From Planctomycetota bacterium (GTDB taxonomy: Bacteria; Planctomycetota; B15-G4), in assembly GCA_029259695.1 (NCBI GenBank), contig JAJDEQ010000204.1, forward strand, positions 1 to 37,225: a stretch of 37,225 nucleotides of DNA, in the 5' to 3' direction. Under the pieces are notes generated by a model. That model made no database searches and had not been told where the DNA came from. It saw nothing but the letters and a program-made list of their open reading frames with translations. Positions 16,346 to 23,761 of this stretch are shown piece by piece. A program made the position numbers and the translations under genes. Position 1 is the stretch's first letter. The number at the start of each line of letters is the position of its first letter.

Positions 16346-16828
16346 TCAGCTCCCCGCGTTGCGCGGGGGACGCGGCAGCCAGCGCCCGACCGTCCCACGA
16401 TACTCCTCGTATTGCGCGCCGAAGAGTCGGGTGAGGTGGGGCTCTTCGTACAGCACGATGAACAGGTGGAAGCAGATGGCGACGGTGAGGCCGTAGGCGG
16501 CCAGGCGCCCCTCCTGGAAGCGGATCACCCAGCCCAGGATCACGGTCAGCACGCCGACGTACATGGGGTTGCGCACGCAGCGGTAGAGGCCGCGCAGCAC
16601 GAGTTGCTTGGGCGCGTCGATCGGCGCCGGCGTGCCCCGGCCGTGGATCGCGAAGTCCCACAGGCACCAGGCGTAGACGGCGCCGCCGAGGGTGAAGGCC
16701 GCGATCGAGGCGGCGAGCGCGAGCGGCGAGTCGACCGCTTCACCGCGCGCGAGCATGCGCGGCAGGTAGACGGCCACCGAGCCCGGCACGAGCACGGTGA
16801 AGGCGAGGTTCTTGAACAGCAGCAGCAT
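16346..16828 (-). CDS. Isoprenylcysteine carboxyl methyltransferase (ICMT) family membrane protein
   Basis: A 160-residue integral membrane methyltransferase of the ICMT/PEMT superfamily. There are about four hydrophobic segments, and the C-terminal half carries the S-adenosylmethionine-binding signature: GLYRCVRNPMYVGVLTVILG, then YEEPHLTRLFGAQYEEYRG. The Arg-Asn-Pro-Met-Tyr and Glu-Glu-Pro-x-Leu motifs are diagnostic. Bacteria lack prenylated CaaX proteins, so the natural substrate is probably a lipid or other small hydrophobic compound and is unknown. Start ATG 16828. The gene sits 37 bases upstream of the SIR2-like gene on the same strand, so the two may share a transcript, but no functional link is known. 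Confidence 0.87.
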   Translation of the reverse strand: MLLLFKNLAFTVLVPGSVAVYLPRMLARGEAVDSPLALAASIAAFTLGGAVYAWCLWDFAIHGRGTPAPIDAPKQLVLRGLYRCVRNPMYVGVLTVILGWVIRFQEGRLAAYGLTVAICFHLFIVLYEEPHLTRLFGAQYEEYRGTVGRWLPRPPRNAGS

Positions 16829-16887
16829 CGCGTGCCCCCGAAGCGCGGCTCGCCGTCGTCAGGCCGGCGGGGACGAGCGCGGCTCGC

Positions 16888-17340
16888 TCACCGGTCCTCG
16901 TCGTCGAGCTGGTAGATGTCGAAGCCGATGCCGCCGCCGAGTTCGGACGCACCCTCGATGCAATCGGGATCGAGCATGGGACCCGTGCCGGGGCGCAGGG
17001 CAGACGCCTCCCAGAGCACGTCGAAGAACGTCTCGGCGTCCGGGCACGCGACGTGCAACGCCTGCGCGTGGGGACGCAGCACCGCGATCAGGTAGCGGAA
17101 GTGGTCGTTGATGTCCTCCGAGTCGATGTGCTCGGCGGTCGACAGCTTCCACCAGCCCTCGTTCCAGGTGCCGACGACCTCGCCGTTGCCGTTGTGCCGC
17201 TGCTCGTCGCGACGGGCGCACGCCGTGGGCAACACGCCGATCACGCGGCTGATGTCCACCGGGTCGAGGTTGCGCTCCAGGATCACGAACGCCACGGCGA
17301 CGCGCCCGCTGTGCGACGCATGCTCATCACTGATCGCCAC
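16888..17340 (-). CDS. DUF4279 family protein
   Basis: A 150-residue soluble protein. After a short N-terminal tail it shows the DUF4279 pattern: VAVAFVILERNLDPVDISRV, an LPTACARRDEQ turn, a GTWNEGWWKLST strand and the helix EDINDHFRYLIAVLRP. DUF4279 proteins are small alpha/beta proteins often found near immunity or accessory genes; their function is not established. Start is GTG at 17340 with GGAG about eight bases upstream. The C-terminus is acidic (DIYQLDDEDR). It follows the decayed DUF2332 gene on the same strand. Confidence 0.75.
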   Translation of the reverse strand: MAISDEHASHSGRVAVAFVILERNLDPVDISRVIGVLPTACARRDEQRHNGNGEVVGTWNEGWWKLSTAEHIDSEDINDHFRYLIAVLRPHAQALHVACPDAETFFDVLWEASALRPGTGPMLDPDCIEGASELGGGIGFDIYQLDDEDR

Positions 17341-17401
17341 CGCTCAGCTCCGCTCGACGGCGCTCCGGCGAAGCACGGCATGCACTCGCCCGGCGCGCGC
17401 G

Positions 17402-17992
17402 TCAGTTCCCCTCTTCTCGAAGCGCCACGCCCAGGCGCTCCACGAAGCGCTCAGGGTAGACGCAATCCCCGGTTTCGCCCAGGGCCGAGCGCAGCTCAAC
17501 CCGAGGTGACCCAGTGCAACTCGGCGCCGTGGGCGTGCGCGAGGGCGAGCAGTTCGTCCTCCCGGGTGCCGTGAGCGATGCGCGTGCGGCCGAGCAGGAA
17601 CTGCAGGTCCGCACCGGGAGGCGCCGACCTCGATCAGCGCCAACGGCCCGGGCGGCAACGCCGGCAGCAGCACGGCGCAGCGCCCCACTTCGTTGGTCTG
17701 GGTGCGGCGGGCGCGCATCAGCGCGGCGACCTCGTCCCGGCGGTGGTCGACGAAGGCGCAGGTCCGCCGGCGTGCGCGGCATGTCGTCCGGACCGGTGAG
17801 GAACTGCACCGCGGCGAAGAAGAGGTTGGGCTGGATGACGGGCATGCCGCCGATGAAGGCCACCAGCTCTTCGTCATCCGCGACGCCGTGGGCCAGGGCG
17901 AAGTCGTGGGCGGAATAGCCCTTGCACTCACTGTCCGCGAAGCGCCGGTAACGCGCGCGGACCCGCTCGGCACTCACGGGCTCGGGGCTCAT
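17402..17992 (-). pseudogene. Decayed DUF2332 gene (frameshift plus internal deletion)
   Basis: The N-terminal third of a DUF2332 protein begins at ATG 17992: RARYRRFADSECKGYSAHDF, then IQPNLFFAAVQFLTGP. Near 17757 the homology jumps frame and resumes as AFVDHRRDEVAALMRARRTQ, TNEVGRCAVLLPALPPGP and LALIEVGAS. After that motif, at about 17615, it jumps frame again to what looks like the extreme C-terminus (DLQFLLGRTRIAHG, ELLALAHAHGAELHWVTSG) with a stop at 17498-17496. DUF2332 proteins are usually about 330 residues; these pieces add up to about 165, so roughly half is missing at the second junction. A further coding-like stretch in the first frame, ending at 17402 (GETGDCVYPERFVERLG), has no assigned family. 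This is almost certainly non-functional. Confidence 0.8.
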
Positions 17993-18101
17993 GCCGCCGA
18001 CCCCCGGGCCGGAGCGCATTGTTCCGGGTTCCGCGACGAGCTCCGGGACGGCGCGACCTGCGCACCACTCGTCGCACACCGAGCAACCCGCTCAGCCGAG
18101 G

Positions 18102-18503
18102 TCAGTTGTCCGGCTCGTCTCGCGCGGAGTGGAAGTAGGCGCGGACCGACGGCACACCGAACAGCACCACCACGCAGCCGATGTAGAACAGGCCCATCCC
18201 GGCCAGCACGAGGGCGCCGCGCCCCCCGGGGCGTGCGGAGACCATCACGCCGACCACGCCGGCCATCGCGAACAGGATTCCCATGATCCAGCGAGCCCAG
18301 TTGGCACGCTGATAGAGGGCGATGCACAACCCCACCTCGAACCCAAAGCGAACGACCTGCCCGATTGGGTTCGTCCCGCGTTGGAGACCGAGACCGCTCA
18401 TGGCGATCACGGCCAAGCTGAGGGCCAGGGTGCCGATGATGACGGCCAGCACCCAGCGCCGACCCGACGCCTGCTGCGCTTCGCTGCCTTTCCCCACTTC
18501 CAT
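18102..18503 (-). CDS. Small multi-pass membrane protein
   Basis: A 133-residue protein with four predicted transmembrane helices: WVLAVIIGTLALSLAVIAM, VVRFGFEVGLCIALYQ, WARWIMGILFAMAGVVGVMV and LVLAGMGLFYIGCVVVLFGV. The termini are short and charged. I do not recognise a specific family; the layout resembles generic small membrane proteins of unknown function. The start is ATG at 18503 with a strong GGAGGAG site, which supports expression. It is 20 bases downstream of the YdjM-type hydrolase gene on the same strand. Confidence 0.7.
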   Translation of the reverse strand: MEVGKGSEAQQASGRRWVLAVIIGTLALSLAVIAMSGLGLQRGTNPIGQVVRFGFEVGLCIALYQRANWARWIMGILFAMAGVVGVMVSARPGGRGALVLAGMGLFYIGCVVVLFGVPSVRAYFHSARDEPDN

Positions 18504-18523
18504 CCGCTCCTCCTCTCCGACGG

Positions 18524-19084
18524 TCAGCCGTCACCATCCGACCCTCGTGTCCGCCCCCTGCGCAAGACTCGGCGCACGCCGAACAGCCCCATCAGCGGCA
18601 GCCCCACCCACACGAACTCGTTGCCCAGGATGCGCAGCGCCGGCCCATCGAAGAAGGCGGAGATGCTCAGGGGCGACGTGGCCAGGGGCCGCCAGGGCGC
18701 GAAGTAGCGCGTGTTGTCCAGCGGGATGAGGAAGCCGACGCCGAGCCCCGCGTCGGTGAACGCGTCAAGCACGCCGTGGGACGCGGTGGCGCAGAACGCG
18801 AGCGACACGATCCACCACCACGACCGGGAGCGCGACGGGACGCCGCGGAACACGAGGCTCGGCGTGATCAGCCCCGCGATCAGCGCGAACGCAATCGAGT
18901 GGGTGAAGCCCCGGTGGCCCAGCACGTCGCCATAGGCGATCCCGTACCGGAAGCCGATCACGTCGAGGTCCGGAGCGGCCGAGAGCACGGCGAGCGTGAC
19001 CGCGAGCTTCACCCGCGGGATCTCCCGCGGGGCCAGCGTGCTCATGGCACCGGCGACGACGGCGTGGGTGATGGCGGTTGCCAA
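18524..19084 (-). CDS. YdjM/LexA-binding type membrane-bound metal-dependent hydrolase
   Basis: A 186-residue membrane protein of the YdjM-like metal-dependent hydrolase family. Conserved polar motifs sit between hydrophobic helices: ITHAVVAGA at the N-terminus, SAAPDLDVIGF, HRGFTHSIAF, SHGVLDAFTDAG and the loop IPLDNTRYFAPWRPLA. The His/Asp cluster is thought to bind a metal; a hydrolase activity on membrane-embedded substrate is predicted for the family but not proven. Start is TTG at 19084, with GGAAG about eight bases upstream; it places ITHA right at the N-terminus as is normal in this family. Confidence 0.87.
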   Translation of the reverse strand: MATAITHAVVAGAMSTLAPREIPRVKLAVTLAVLSAAPDLDVIGFRYGIAYGDVLGHRGFTHSIAFALIAGLITPSLVFRGVPSRSRSWWWIVSLAFCATASHGVLDAFTDAGLGVGFLIPLDNTRYFAPWRPLATSPLSISAFFDGPALRILGNEFVWVGLPLMGLFGVRRVLRRGRTRGSDGDG

Positions 19085-19174
19085 GCGAGATGCTTCCGAA
19101 ACCGGCGGGCGTGCTTCCGGCCCCGACCATACGCGACAGCAGCCCGCGGCACGGGACGAACGAAGCGTCCCGCT

Positions 19175-19648
19175 TCAGAGCGCCAAGCGCATCACCGCCT
19201 CGCCGTGCTCATACGTGCCGGTGAGCGCGAAGCCGAACGACTCGTAGAACGGCTGCGGACCGCCCGGCGCCTGGACCACGCTGGTCTCCAGTTCGGTGGC
19301 GCCGGGCCTGGTGCGGACGTGGGCGATGAACAGCTCCAGCGCCTGGCGTCCGAAGCCCATGCGCTGATAGCTGGCGTCGATCATGAAGCGCCACAGGTAG
19401 TACTCGGGCTTCTCGGGCTGGTCCTCCAGCATGATGAAGCCCACCGGCGTGTCGTTGGCGTACACGGCGCGGAACCAGGCGTGCTCCGAGAAGTGGGCCT
19501 CGGCGATCGAGACCGCGTTCGGCGCCACGAACTGCTGCTGGTCCTCGCGCACCGACAGCTTGCAGATCGTCCGGACGGTCTCGGCTGTCACCTCGCGCAG
19601 GCTGACTTCGCTGTTCGCTGATGCCTTCGGGCTGTTCACTGATGCCAT
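19175..19648 (-). CDS. GNAT-family N-acetyltransferase
   Basis: A 157-residue acetyl-CoA-dependent N-acetyltransferase. Family landmarks are VSLREVTAETV, DTPVGFIMLED (beta-strand 4), YYLWRFMIDASYQRMGFGRQ (acetyl-CoA loop, here Q-x-x-G-F-G) and PFYESFGFALTG near the end. The sequence resembles spermidine/diamine acetyltransferase-like GNATs (BltD/SpeG group), but substrate is not certain. A GTG two codons upstream is also in frame, but ATG at 19648 has GGGAG about five bases before it and is preferred. Its stop is 90 bases upstream of the hydrolase start, and the K+ channel gene ends 37 bases before it, all on the same strand. Confidence 0.87.
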   Translation of the reverse strand: MASVNSPKASANSEVSLREVTAETVRTICKLSVREDQQQFVAPNAVSIAEAHFSEHAWFRAVYANDTPVGFIMLEDQPEKPEYYLWRFMIDASYQRMGFGRQALELFIAHVRTRPGATELETSVVQAPGGPQPFYESFGFALTGTYEHGEAVMRLAL

Positions 19649-19684
19649 GGGCACTCCCGCCGGTCGACCCAGCCTGTCTCGAGA

Positions 19685-20407
19685 CTATCCCCGCTTCGCT
19701 TCCTCAGCCTCTTCTTCGCGCGCCTGGGACAGTGCGCTGGCCACGAGCCCCGTGGGCACGGCCACCACGCCCAGACCGAGCATGAGCACGACGAACGTGA
19801 ACAGGCGGCCGCCGGTCGTCACCGGGTACATGTCGCCGTAGCCGACGGTCGTCAGGCTCGTCACGGCCCACCACAGCCCGTCGAAGACGGATCTGAACGC
19901 CTCTGGTTGAGCTTGGTTCTCGAAGTAATAGATGCCGACCGCCGAAAAGTACAGCAGCAGCAGGGTGACGCACGCGAAGAGCACCAGCTCCTCCTTGGCG
20001 ATCACGAACGCGCGCTGCAGGCGTTGGATCGCCCGGCCGTAGCGCAGCAGCTTGAACGCCCGGAAGAGCCGGAGCAGACGGAGCGCACGCAGGGAACGAA
20101 GGTCGAGGCCGGAAGCCAGGTAGAACGGCAGGATCGCCACGAGGTCGACCAGGCCGAAGAAGCTGAAGGCGAACCGGAGCTTGCGGTCCGCCACCGCGAT
20201 GCGCAGCAGGTACTCCGCCGTGAAGACGGCGATGCAGGCCACTTCGAAGACGCGCAACCAGCGCCGCGTCGATTCCGGGAGATCCGGAAGCGTCTCGATC
20301 GAGAAGGCGATCAGCGACAGCACGATCAGCGCCTGGATGATCAGATCGAAGATGCGGCCGCGGTACGTGTCGTTGCGCTCGACGATCTGCTTCAGGTTCG
20401 CAGACAT
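19685..20407 (-). CDS. Voltage-gated-type potassium channel
   Basis: A 240-residue six-transmembrane ion channel subunit. S1-S3 lie within residues 20-100. S4 is Arg-rich (RSLRALRLLRLFRAFKLLRY, residues 104-123), indicating voltage sensing. The pore helix and selectivity filter are WWAVTSLTTVGYGDMYP, with TVGYGD at residues 187-192, the K+ filter. S6 follows and the protein ends in a short Glu/Lys-rich tail; there is no large cytoplasmic RCK domain. It should form a tetramer in the cytoplasmic membrane. The ATG at 20407 overlaps the stop of the upstream DUF3303 gene as TGATG, so the pair is translationally coupled. Confidence 0.92.
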   Translation of the reverse strand: MSANLKQIVERNDTYRGRIFDLIIQALIVLSLIAFSIETLPDLPESTRRWLRVFEVACIAVFTAEYLLRIAVADRKLRFAFSFFGLVDLVAILPFYLASGLDLRSLRALRLLRLFRAFKLLRYGRAIQRLQRAFVIAKEELVLFACVTLLLLYFSAVGIYYFENQAQPEAFRSVFDGLWWAVTSLTTVGYGDMYPVTTGGRLFTFVVLMLGLGVVAVPTGLVASALSQAREEEAEEAKRG

Positions 20408-20679
20408 CAGAGTTCGGGCTCGATCGCCTTGGCGGCCTGCTCGGAGGTGAGCACGGGGACGACCTCGAAGTCCACCAGGTCGTCCCAGTTGTCCGTCCAG
20501 CGCTTCAGCGCCGCCGGGGTAGGCGCCTCCATGACCTGGAAGCAGCGCTCGAACCCGGCGTCGACCCAGCTCGAGACGTAGCGCACGTCGTCCGGCGCCA
20601 GGCGGCCGCGCTCGTGGAAGCGGCGGTACACGTCCGGCGCCATGCCCGGCCGGAAATGCTCGATCACCATGAACAGCAT
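20407..20679 (-). CDS. DUF3303-like small protein
   Basis: A 90-residue soluble protein that looks like a ferredoxin-like alpha/beta (dimeric alpha-beta barrel) fold: MLFMVIEHFRPGMAPDVYRR, a RYVSSWVDAGFERCFQVMEA strand pair, and LKRWTDNWDDLVDFEVVPVL. This is the pattern of DUF3303/NIPSNAP-like small proteins, of unknown function. ATG at 20679; an ATG three codons later is also possible. Its TGA overlaps the channel ATG. Coupling suggests a common role, but none is known. The 165 bases upstream are GC-rich with no feature I can support. Confidence 0.75.
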   Translation of the reverse strand: MLFMVIEHFRPGMAPDVYRRFHERGRLAPDDVRYVSSWVDAGFERCFQVMEAPTPAALKRWTDNWDDLVDFEVVPVLTSEQAAKAIEPEL

Positions 20680-20844
20680 GCCGGCATCCTACTCGCCCGG
20701 CCTGCCCGGCGCGGCGCGCCGATCGGCTCCGCGACGCCCTGCGCCTCACCGGTGTGCCCGTCGGCTTACGTCAACGCGCGCCGCCGTGCAGTTCGCGCCC
20801 GCGTCAGCGCGCGCCGGGGCTTCCGCAGCGGATCACGGCCCGAG

Positions 20845-21717
20845 TCAGCGTACTCCGATGGTCAGCGTGTCCACGCCACCCTTCCCGCTCACGTCGTCGT
20901 TGTGCTTCGCGGTGACCACCGTGTTGCCCTGCCCCGTGAGGAAGCCGCCGGTCCAGCGGCCGTTCTCCTCGTCTTCATCGATCGCGGTCGTGAAAGTGAA
21001 GCCGTTGTTGAACTGCGTGGTGACCACCACCTCCCCCCCCGCGAAGGACCCGCAGAATCTCGATGTGCCGTTCGCCGTGTCCTCCTCCTCCACGGGCCGC
21101 ACCACGAGCATCAGGTCGATCCGCACCGGCTCGTCGCTGCTGGAGACGAGGGTCTGGGTCGCACCGAACACCACCTCGAACAGCGGCTCGACGGGTTCGA
21201 CGGCGTAGGAGAGGGCCATGTCCGTCTCGCTGTCGAGCGTCTTGGCGACCTTCTTCAAGCCCGAGCGCAGCTTCGCGGCGGCCTTGAGCGCGCGCTTGGC
21301 CATCTCTGCGCGGGCCTTGCCCAGCACACCGCGGTCCTTCTCGACGAAGACCTCCGGGTGGAGCGGTTCAAAGCCGCCGTCCTGATCCTCGAGGTACGCC
21401 GAGAGCGCGAGCATGCCCTCCTCGGCGATCGTGTTCTCGGCGTCGTCGTAGGCGAGCCGGATCGCCTGGTGCGCCGCGGCGAGTTCGGCGAAGAGTTCGT
21501 CCAGGTCCTCTTCCTGGTACCCGTCGCTCTTCACGTTCTTGCCGAACGCCTTGATCCCGTCGGAGCCTGCCTCGGTGGCGTCCTTGACGGCGTCCTTGAA
21601 CACGTCGAGCGCGTCGCTGGTGGCGTCCTTGAGCAGGTCGCGCGCGTCCTTCTCCGAGATCTGGGCGATCGCGGCGGGGGCGATCAGCAACGAGGCGACG
21701 ACGAGGCGAATCAACAT
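20845..21717 (-). CDS. Exported protein of unknown function
   Basis: A 290-residue protein with a clear signal peptide (MLIRLVVASLLIAPAAIAQ). The mature half begins with a helical, Asp/Lys/Ala-rich segment (DARDLLKDATSDALDVFKDA, then AVKDATEAGSDGIKAF) to about residue 150. A beta-rich C-terminal half follows, with VEPLFEVVFGATQTLV, a Thr/Gly/Val-rich strand series and GVDTLTIGVR at the very end. No family recognised. The ATG at 21717 is preferred over the in-frame start 15 codons upstream because it leads straight into the signal peptide. The 62-bp repeat element at 21791-21852 lies 74 bases upstream, in its promoter or leader region. Confidence 0.75.
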   Translation of the reverse strand: MLIRLVVASLLIAPAAIAQISEKDARDLLKDATSDALDVFKDAVKDATEAGSDGIKAFGKNVKSDGYQEEDLDELFAELAAAHQAIRLAYDDAENTIAEEGMLALSAYLEDQDGGFEPLHPEVFVEKDRGVLGKARAEMAKRALKAAAKLRSGLKKVAKTLDSETDMALSYAVEPVEPLFEVVFGATQTLVSSSDEPVRIDLMLVVRPVEEEDTANGTSRFCGSFAGGEVVVTTQFNNGFTFTTAIDEDEENGRWTGGFLTGQGNTVVTAKHNDDVSGKGGVDTLTIGVR

Positions 21718-21790
21718 GGTCTCTCTCCGAGGGCCCACACCGGTGCTGCCTGGCAACGCCACGGATCGGGCATCACGAAGACCCGGCGAC

Positions 21791-21852
21791 CCTCGGGCCG
21801 GCTCTCACAGGGAACAGCGGCCTCCGCCCGCAGACTCCGTCAGGGAATCGCG
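21791..21852 (-). repeat. 62-bp non-coding repeat, copy A
   Basis: Copy A of an element also found at 25232-25293, in the same orientation. I align about three quarters of positions, with the identical blocks GGGAACAGCG and CAGACTCCGTCAGG and no gap needed. Both copies lie about 75-110 bases upstream of a minus-strand gene for an exported protein, so a shared promoter, leader RNA or operator is possible. No open frame spans it convincingly. Confidence 0.6.
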
Positions 21853-21906
21853 AACAAGACGAAGCGCGCCCCCTCAGGGCGGTTCCTACCCGCCCGCCCC
21901 CATCGA

Positions 21907-22167
21907 TCACCCCTCGGAGGGCTTGCTCTCGTCGGAGTCGCCCTGGCCGGGGTCGCCCTGGCCGGGGTCGCCCTGGCCGGGCTTGCGCTCGCCCGGCGGG
22001 CTCGGGCTCATGCTCGCCAGCCCCGCGCCGACGCCCGTCCCGATCGCGATGCCCATCACGAAGGAATCCAGCGCGACGCCGAGGGCCACGCCGACTCCCA
22101 CACCGATGGCCACGGCGGTGGTCCGATCGATCTCGCCTCGGGGCTTCCGGTCACCAGCCGTGGGCAT
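21907..22167 (-). CDS. Small glycine-zipper membrane protein with PGQGD repeats
   Basis: An 86-residue protein. The middle is a glycine-zipper type hydrophobic hairpin (AVAIGVGVGVALGVALDSFV, then MGIAIGTGVGAGLA), which typically packs within membranes. The hydrophilic C-terminus carries three copies of a GDPGQ-type pentapeptide encoded by a 15-bp tandem repeat at 21938-21981, then an acidic end. The start ATG at 22167 has GGGGAG five bases upstream. Related small glycine-zipper proteins occur in many Gram-negative bacteria; function unknown. Confidence 0.7.
   Translation of the reverse strand: MPTAGDRKPRGEIDRTTAVAIGVGVGVALGVALDSFVMGIAIGTGVGAGLASMSPSPPGERKPGQGDPGQGDPGQGDSDESKPSEG
21938..21981 (-). 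repeat. 15-bp tandem repeat inside a coding gene
   Basis: Three consecutive copies (the last lacking one base) of the 15-base unit TCGCCCTGGCCGGGG on the plus strand. In the minus-strand frame they encode a Gly-Asp-Pro-Gly-Gln repeat in the tail of the glycine-zipper protein. Because the unit is a multiple of three, copy number can change without frameshift. Confidence 0.85.
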
Positions 22168-22293
22168 GCGCGCTCCCCTTTCTCGGGCGACATCATCATC
22201 ACCGACCGTCGGCTTGCCGCCAGGCGCTACGCCCCGTCGCTCCGCGCGGGCCCGCCGCTTGCCCCGGTCGAATCGCGGTGCTGACGACCTCGC

Positions 22294-23655
22294 TCAGTTC
22301 AGCACGTCCTCGAGGTCGAGCCGCGCGGACACGTCGAAGCCGCCCGAGCCGAACTTGTTGCCCCCGCCGTCGAAGCTGTTGCCGTCGCCGTCGTCTCCGG
22401 CGCCGGCGAAGTCGGGGCCGGCACCGCGGGCGTTGCCCTTGGCCGTGTTGTCACGCATGGTGGCGTTGCCGGAGTTGTCGATGCCCTCGTGCTCGTTCTT
22501 CGTGCACTTGTTGCCCTCGAGCAGCAGCGTGGTGGACTGGAACTCGATGTCGATCCCGTCGCCGCCGTTCTTGCTGCACACGTTGTCGATCAACTCGTCA
22601 CTGTGCGCGTGATGCACGGCCATGCCGTCGCGACCGTTGCCCTGGCACTGGTTGTCGCGGAAGCGGTTGGGCGGCCCGGGGGGGCCGCGGCAGATGAAGG
22701 GTCCATCGATGCGCATGCCCTCGTGGCCGTTGTTCTTGCAGACGTTGTCGCGCACCACCGACTCCACGAAGTGCTGCTCCTCGGCAGAGCCGAGCAACAT
22801 GCCGATCTCGGCGTTGCGGCTGGCCTCGTTGTCGATGATGCGGTAGTTGCCGCCCACCGCCTCCAGTCCGCGGCCGTTCCCGTTGAGACGGTTGCCCTCG
22901 ACGAGCATCTCCTGGCCGGACTCGTTGATGAGCACCAAACCGACGTTCAGCTGGCCCTCGATGCGGTTGTCCACGATCGACGACGGGGACGGCTCCTGCA
23001 CGCCATCCGTGAACGGGACGAGCGCCCGGACCACCACGCCGCCGTTCCCCTGGCGAATCGTGTTGCGCTCCATGACGACGGCCGGGGCCTCGACCTCGAT
23101 GCTGACGCCGAAGCAACGCAGCACGCTGTTGCGCGACAGGATGACGGCCTCGTCGCTCCCCTCCGCCGTCACCAGGATGCCCTGCTCACAGTCCTGGACC
23201 ACGTTCTTCAGGACCCTGGGGTCCGGCCCCTCGAGGAACATGCCGATCCGGCACGAACGGATCGCGCACTTGGTCACGGTGAGATCGTCCGCCGCGAGGC
23301 CGCCGTCGTCCACGATGGCGCCCACGATGCCGATGTCCGCGTTGACCAGCACGAAGCCGCTGATCGTCACCTGGGCGGCGATGACGCGGATGCAGCAACC
23401 TTCGTAGCCCGCATCGATGATCGCCTTCTTGCCCACCAGCGTGATGCCGGGCTGGGAGATCGTCACCTCTTCGTTGTAGATGCCCTTGTTCACCGCGATC
23501 AGGTCGCCGAACTCCGCGACGTCGACCGCCGACTGGATCGTCGGGAACTCGTCGCTGGGAACCTTGAGCGTGTCGGCCTGCACGCCGACCGCGAGCAAGG
23601 CGACGAACACGACAGCCAGTACCGAACGTGAACGACGCAACCAGACGATGACCAT
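22294..23655 (-). CDS. Exported right-handed beta-helix protein, paralogue 1
   Basis: A 453-residue secreted protein. The signal peptide (SVLAVVFVALLAVGVQ) is followed by a pectin-lyase-type entry motif, DTLKVPSDEFPTIQSAV, and GIYNEEVTISQPGITLVGKK. Repeating rungs with the pattern G-N-x-x-x-N-G follow, for example EGNRLNGNGRGLEAVGGNYR, RDNQCQGNGRDGMAVHHAHS and NKCTKNEHEGIDNSGNAT. It belongs to the NosD/right-handed parallel beta-helix repeat family; no obvious catalytic residues, so binding or structural role is likely. Start ATG 23655 follows GGAGGAGTCC. It is downstream of, and homologous to, the gene at 23762-25120; identity is high at both ends and lower in the middle. Confidence 0.88.
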   Translation of the reverse strand: MVIVWLRRSRSVLAVVFVALLAVGVQADTLKVPSDEFPTIQSAVDVAEFGDLIAVNKGIYNEEVTISQPGITLVGKKAIIDAGYEGCCIRVIAAQVTISGFVLVNADIGIVGAIVDDGGLAADDLTVTKCAIRSCRIGMFLEGPDPRVLKNVVQDCEQGILVTAEGSDEAVILSRNSVLRCFGVSIEVEAPAVVMERNTIRQGNGGVVVRALVPFTDGVQEPSPSSIVDNRIEGQLNVGLVLINESGQEMLVEGNRLNGNGRGLEAVGGNYRIIDNEASRNAEIGMLLGSAEEQHFVESVVRDNVCKNNGHEGMRIDGPFICRGPPGPPNRFRDNQCQGNGRDGMAVHHAHSDELIDNVCSKNGGDGIDIEFQSTTLLLEGNKCTKNEHEGIDNSGNATMRDNTAKGNARGAGPDFAGAGDDGDGNSFDGGGNKFGSGGFDVSARLDLEDVLN

Positions 23656-23761
23656 GGACTCCTCCTCTTACGCGGTGACGCGGCGAGCACCGCGTTGCTG
23701 CGAGACGGTATCGCCGCCCGCCGACCCTGGCTAGTCCGCACTCGAGCCCTGACAACCGCGC

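Noticed and set aside
20614..22612. Long plus-strand frames opposite the exported and glycine-zipper genes
   Set aside because: The minus-strand genes have signal peptides and ribosome-binding sites; the plus-strand products are compositionally biased.
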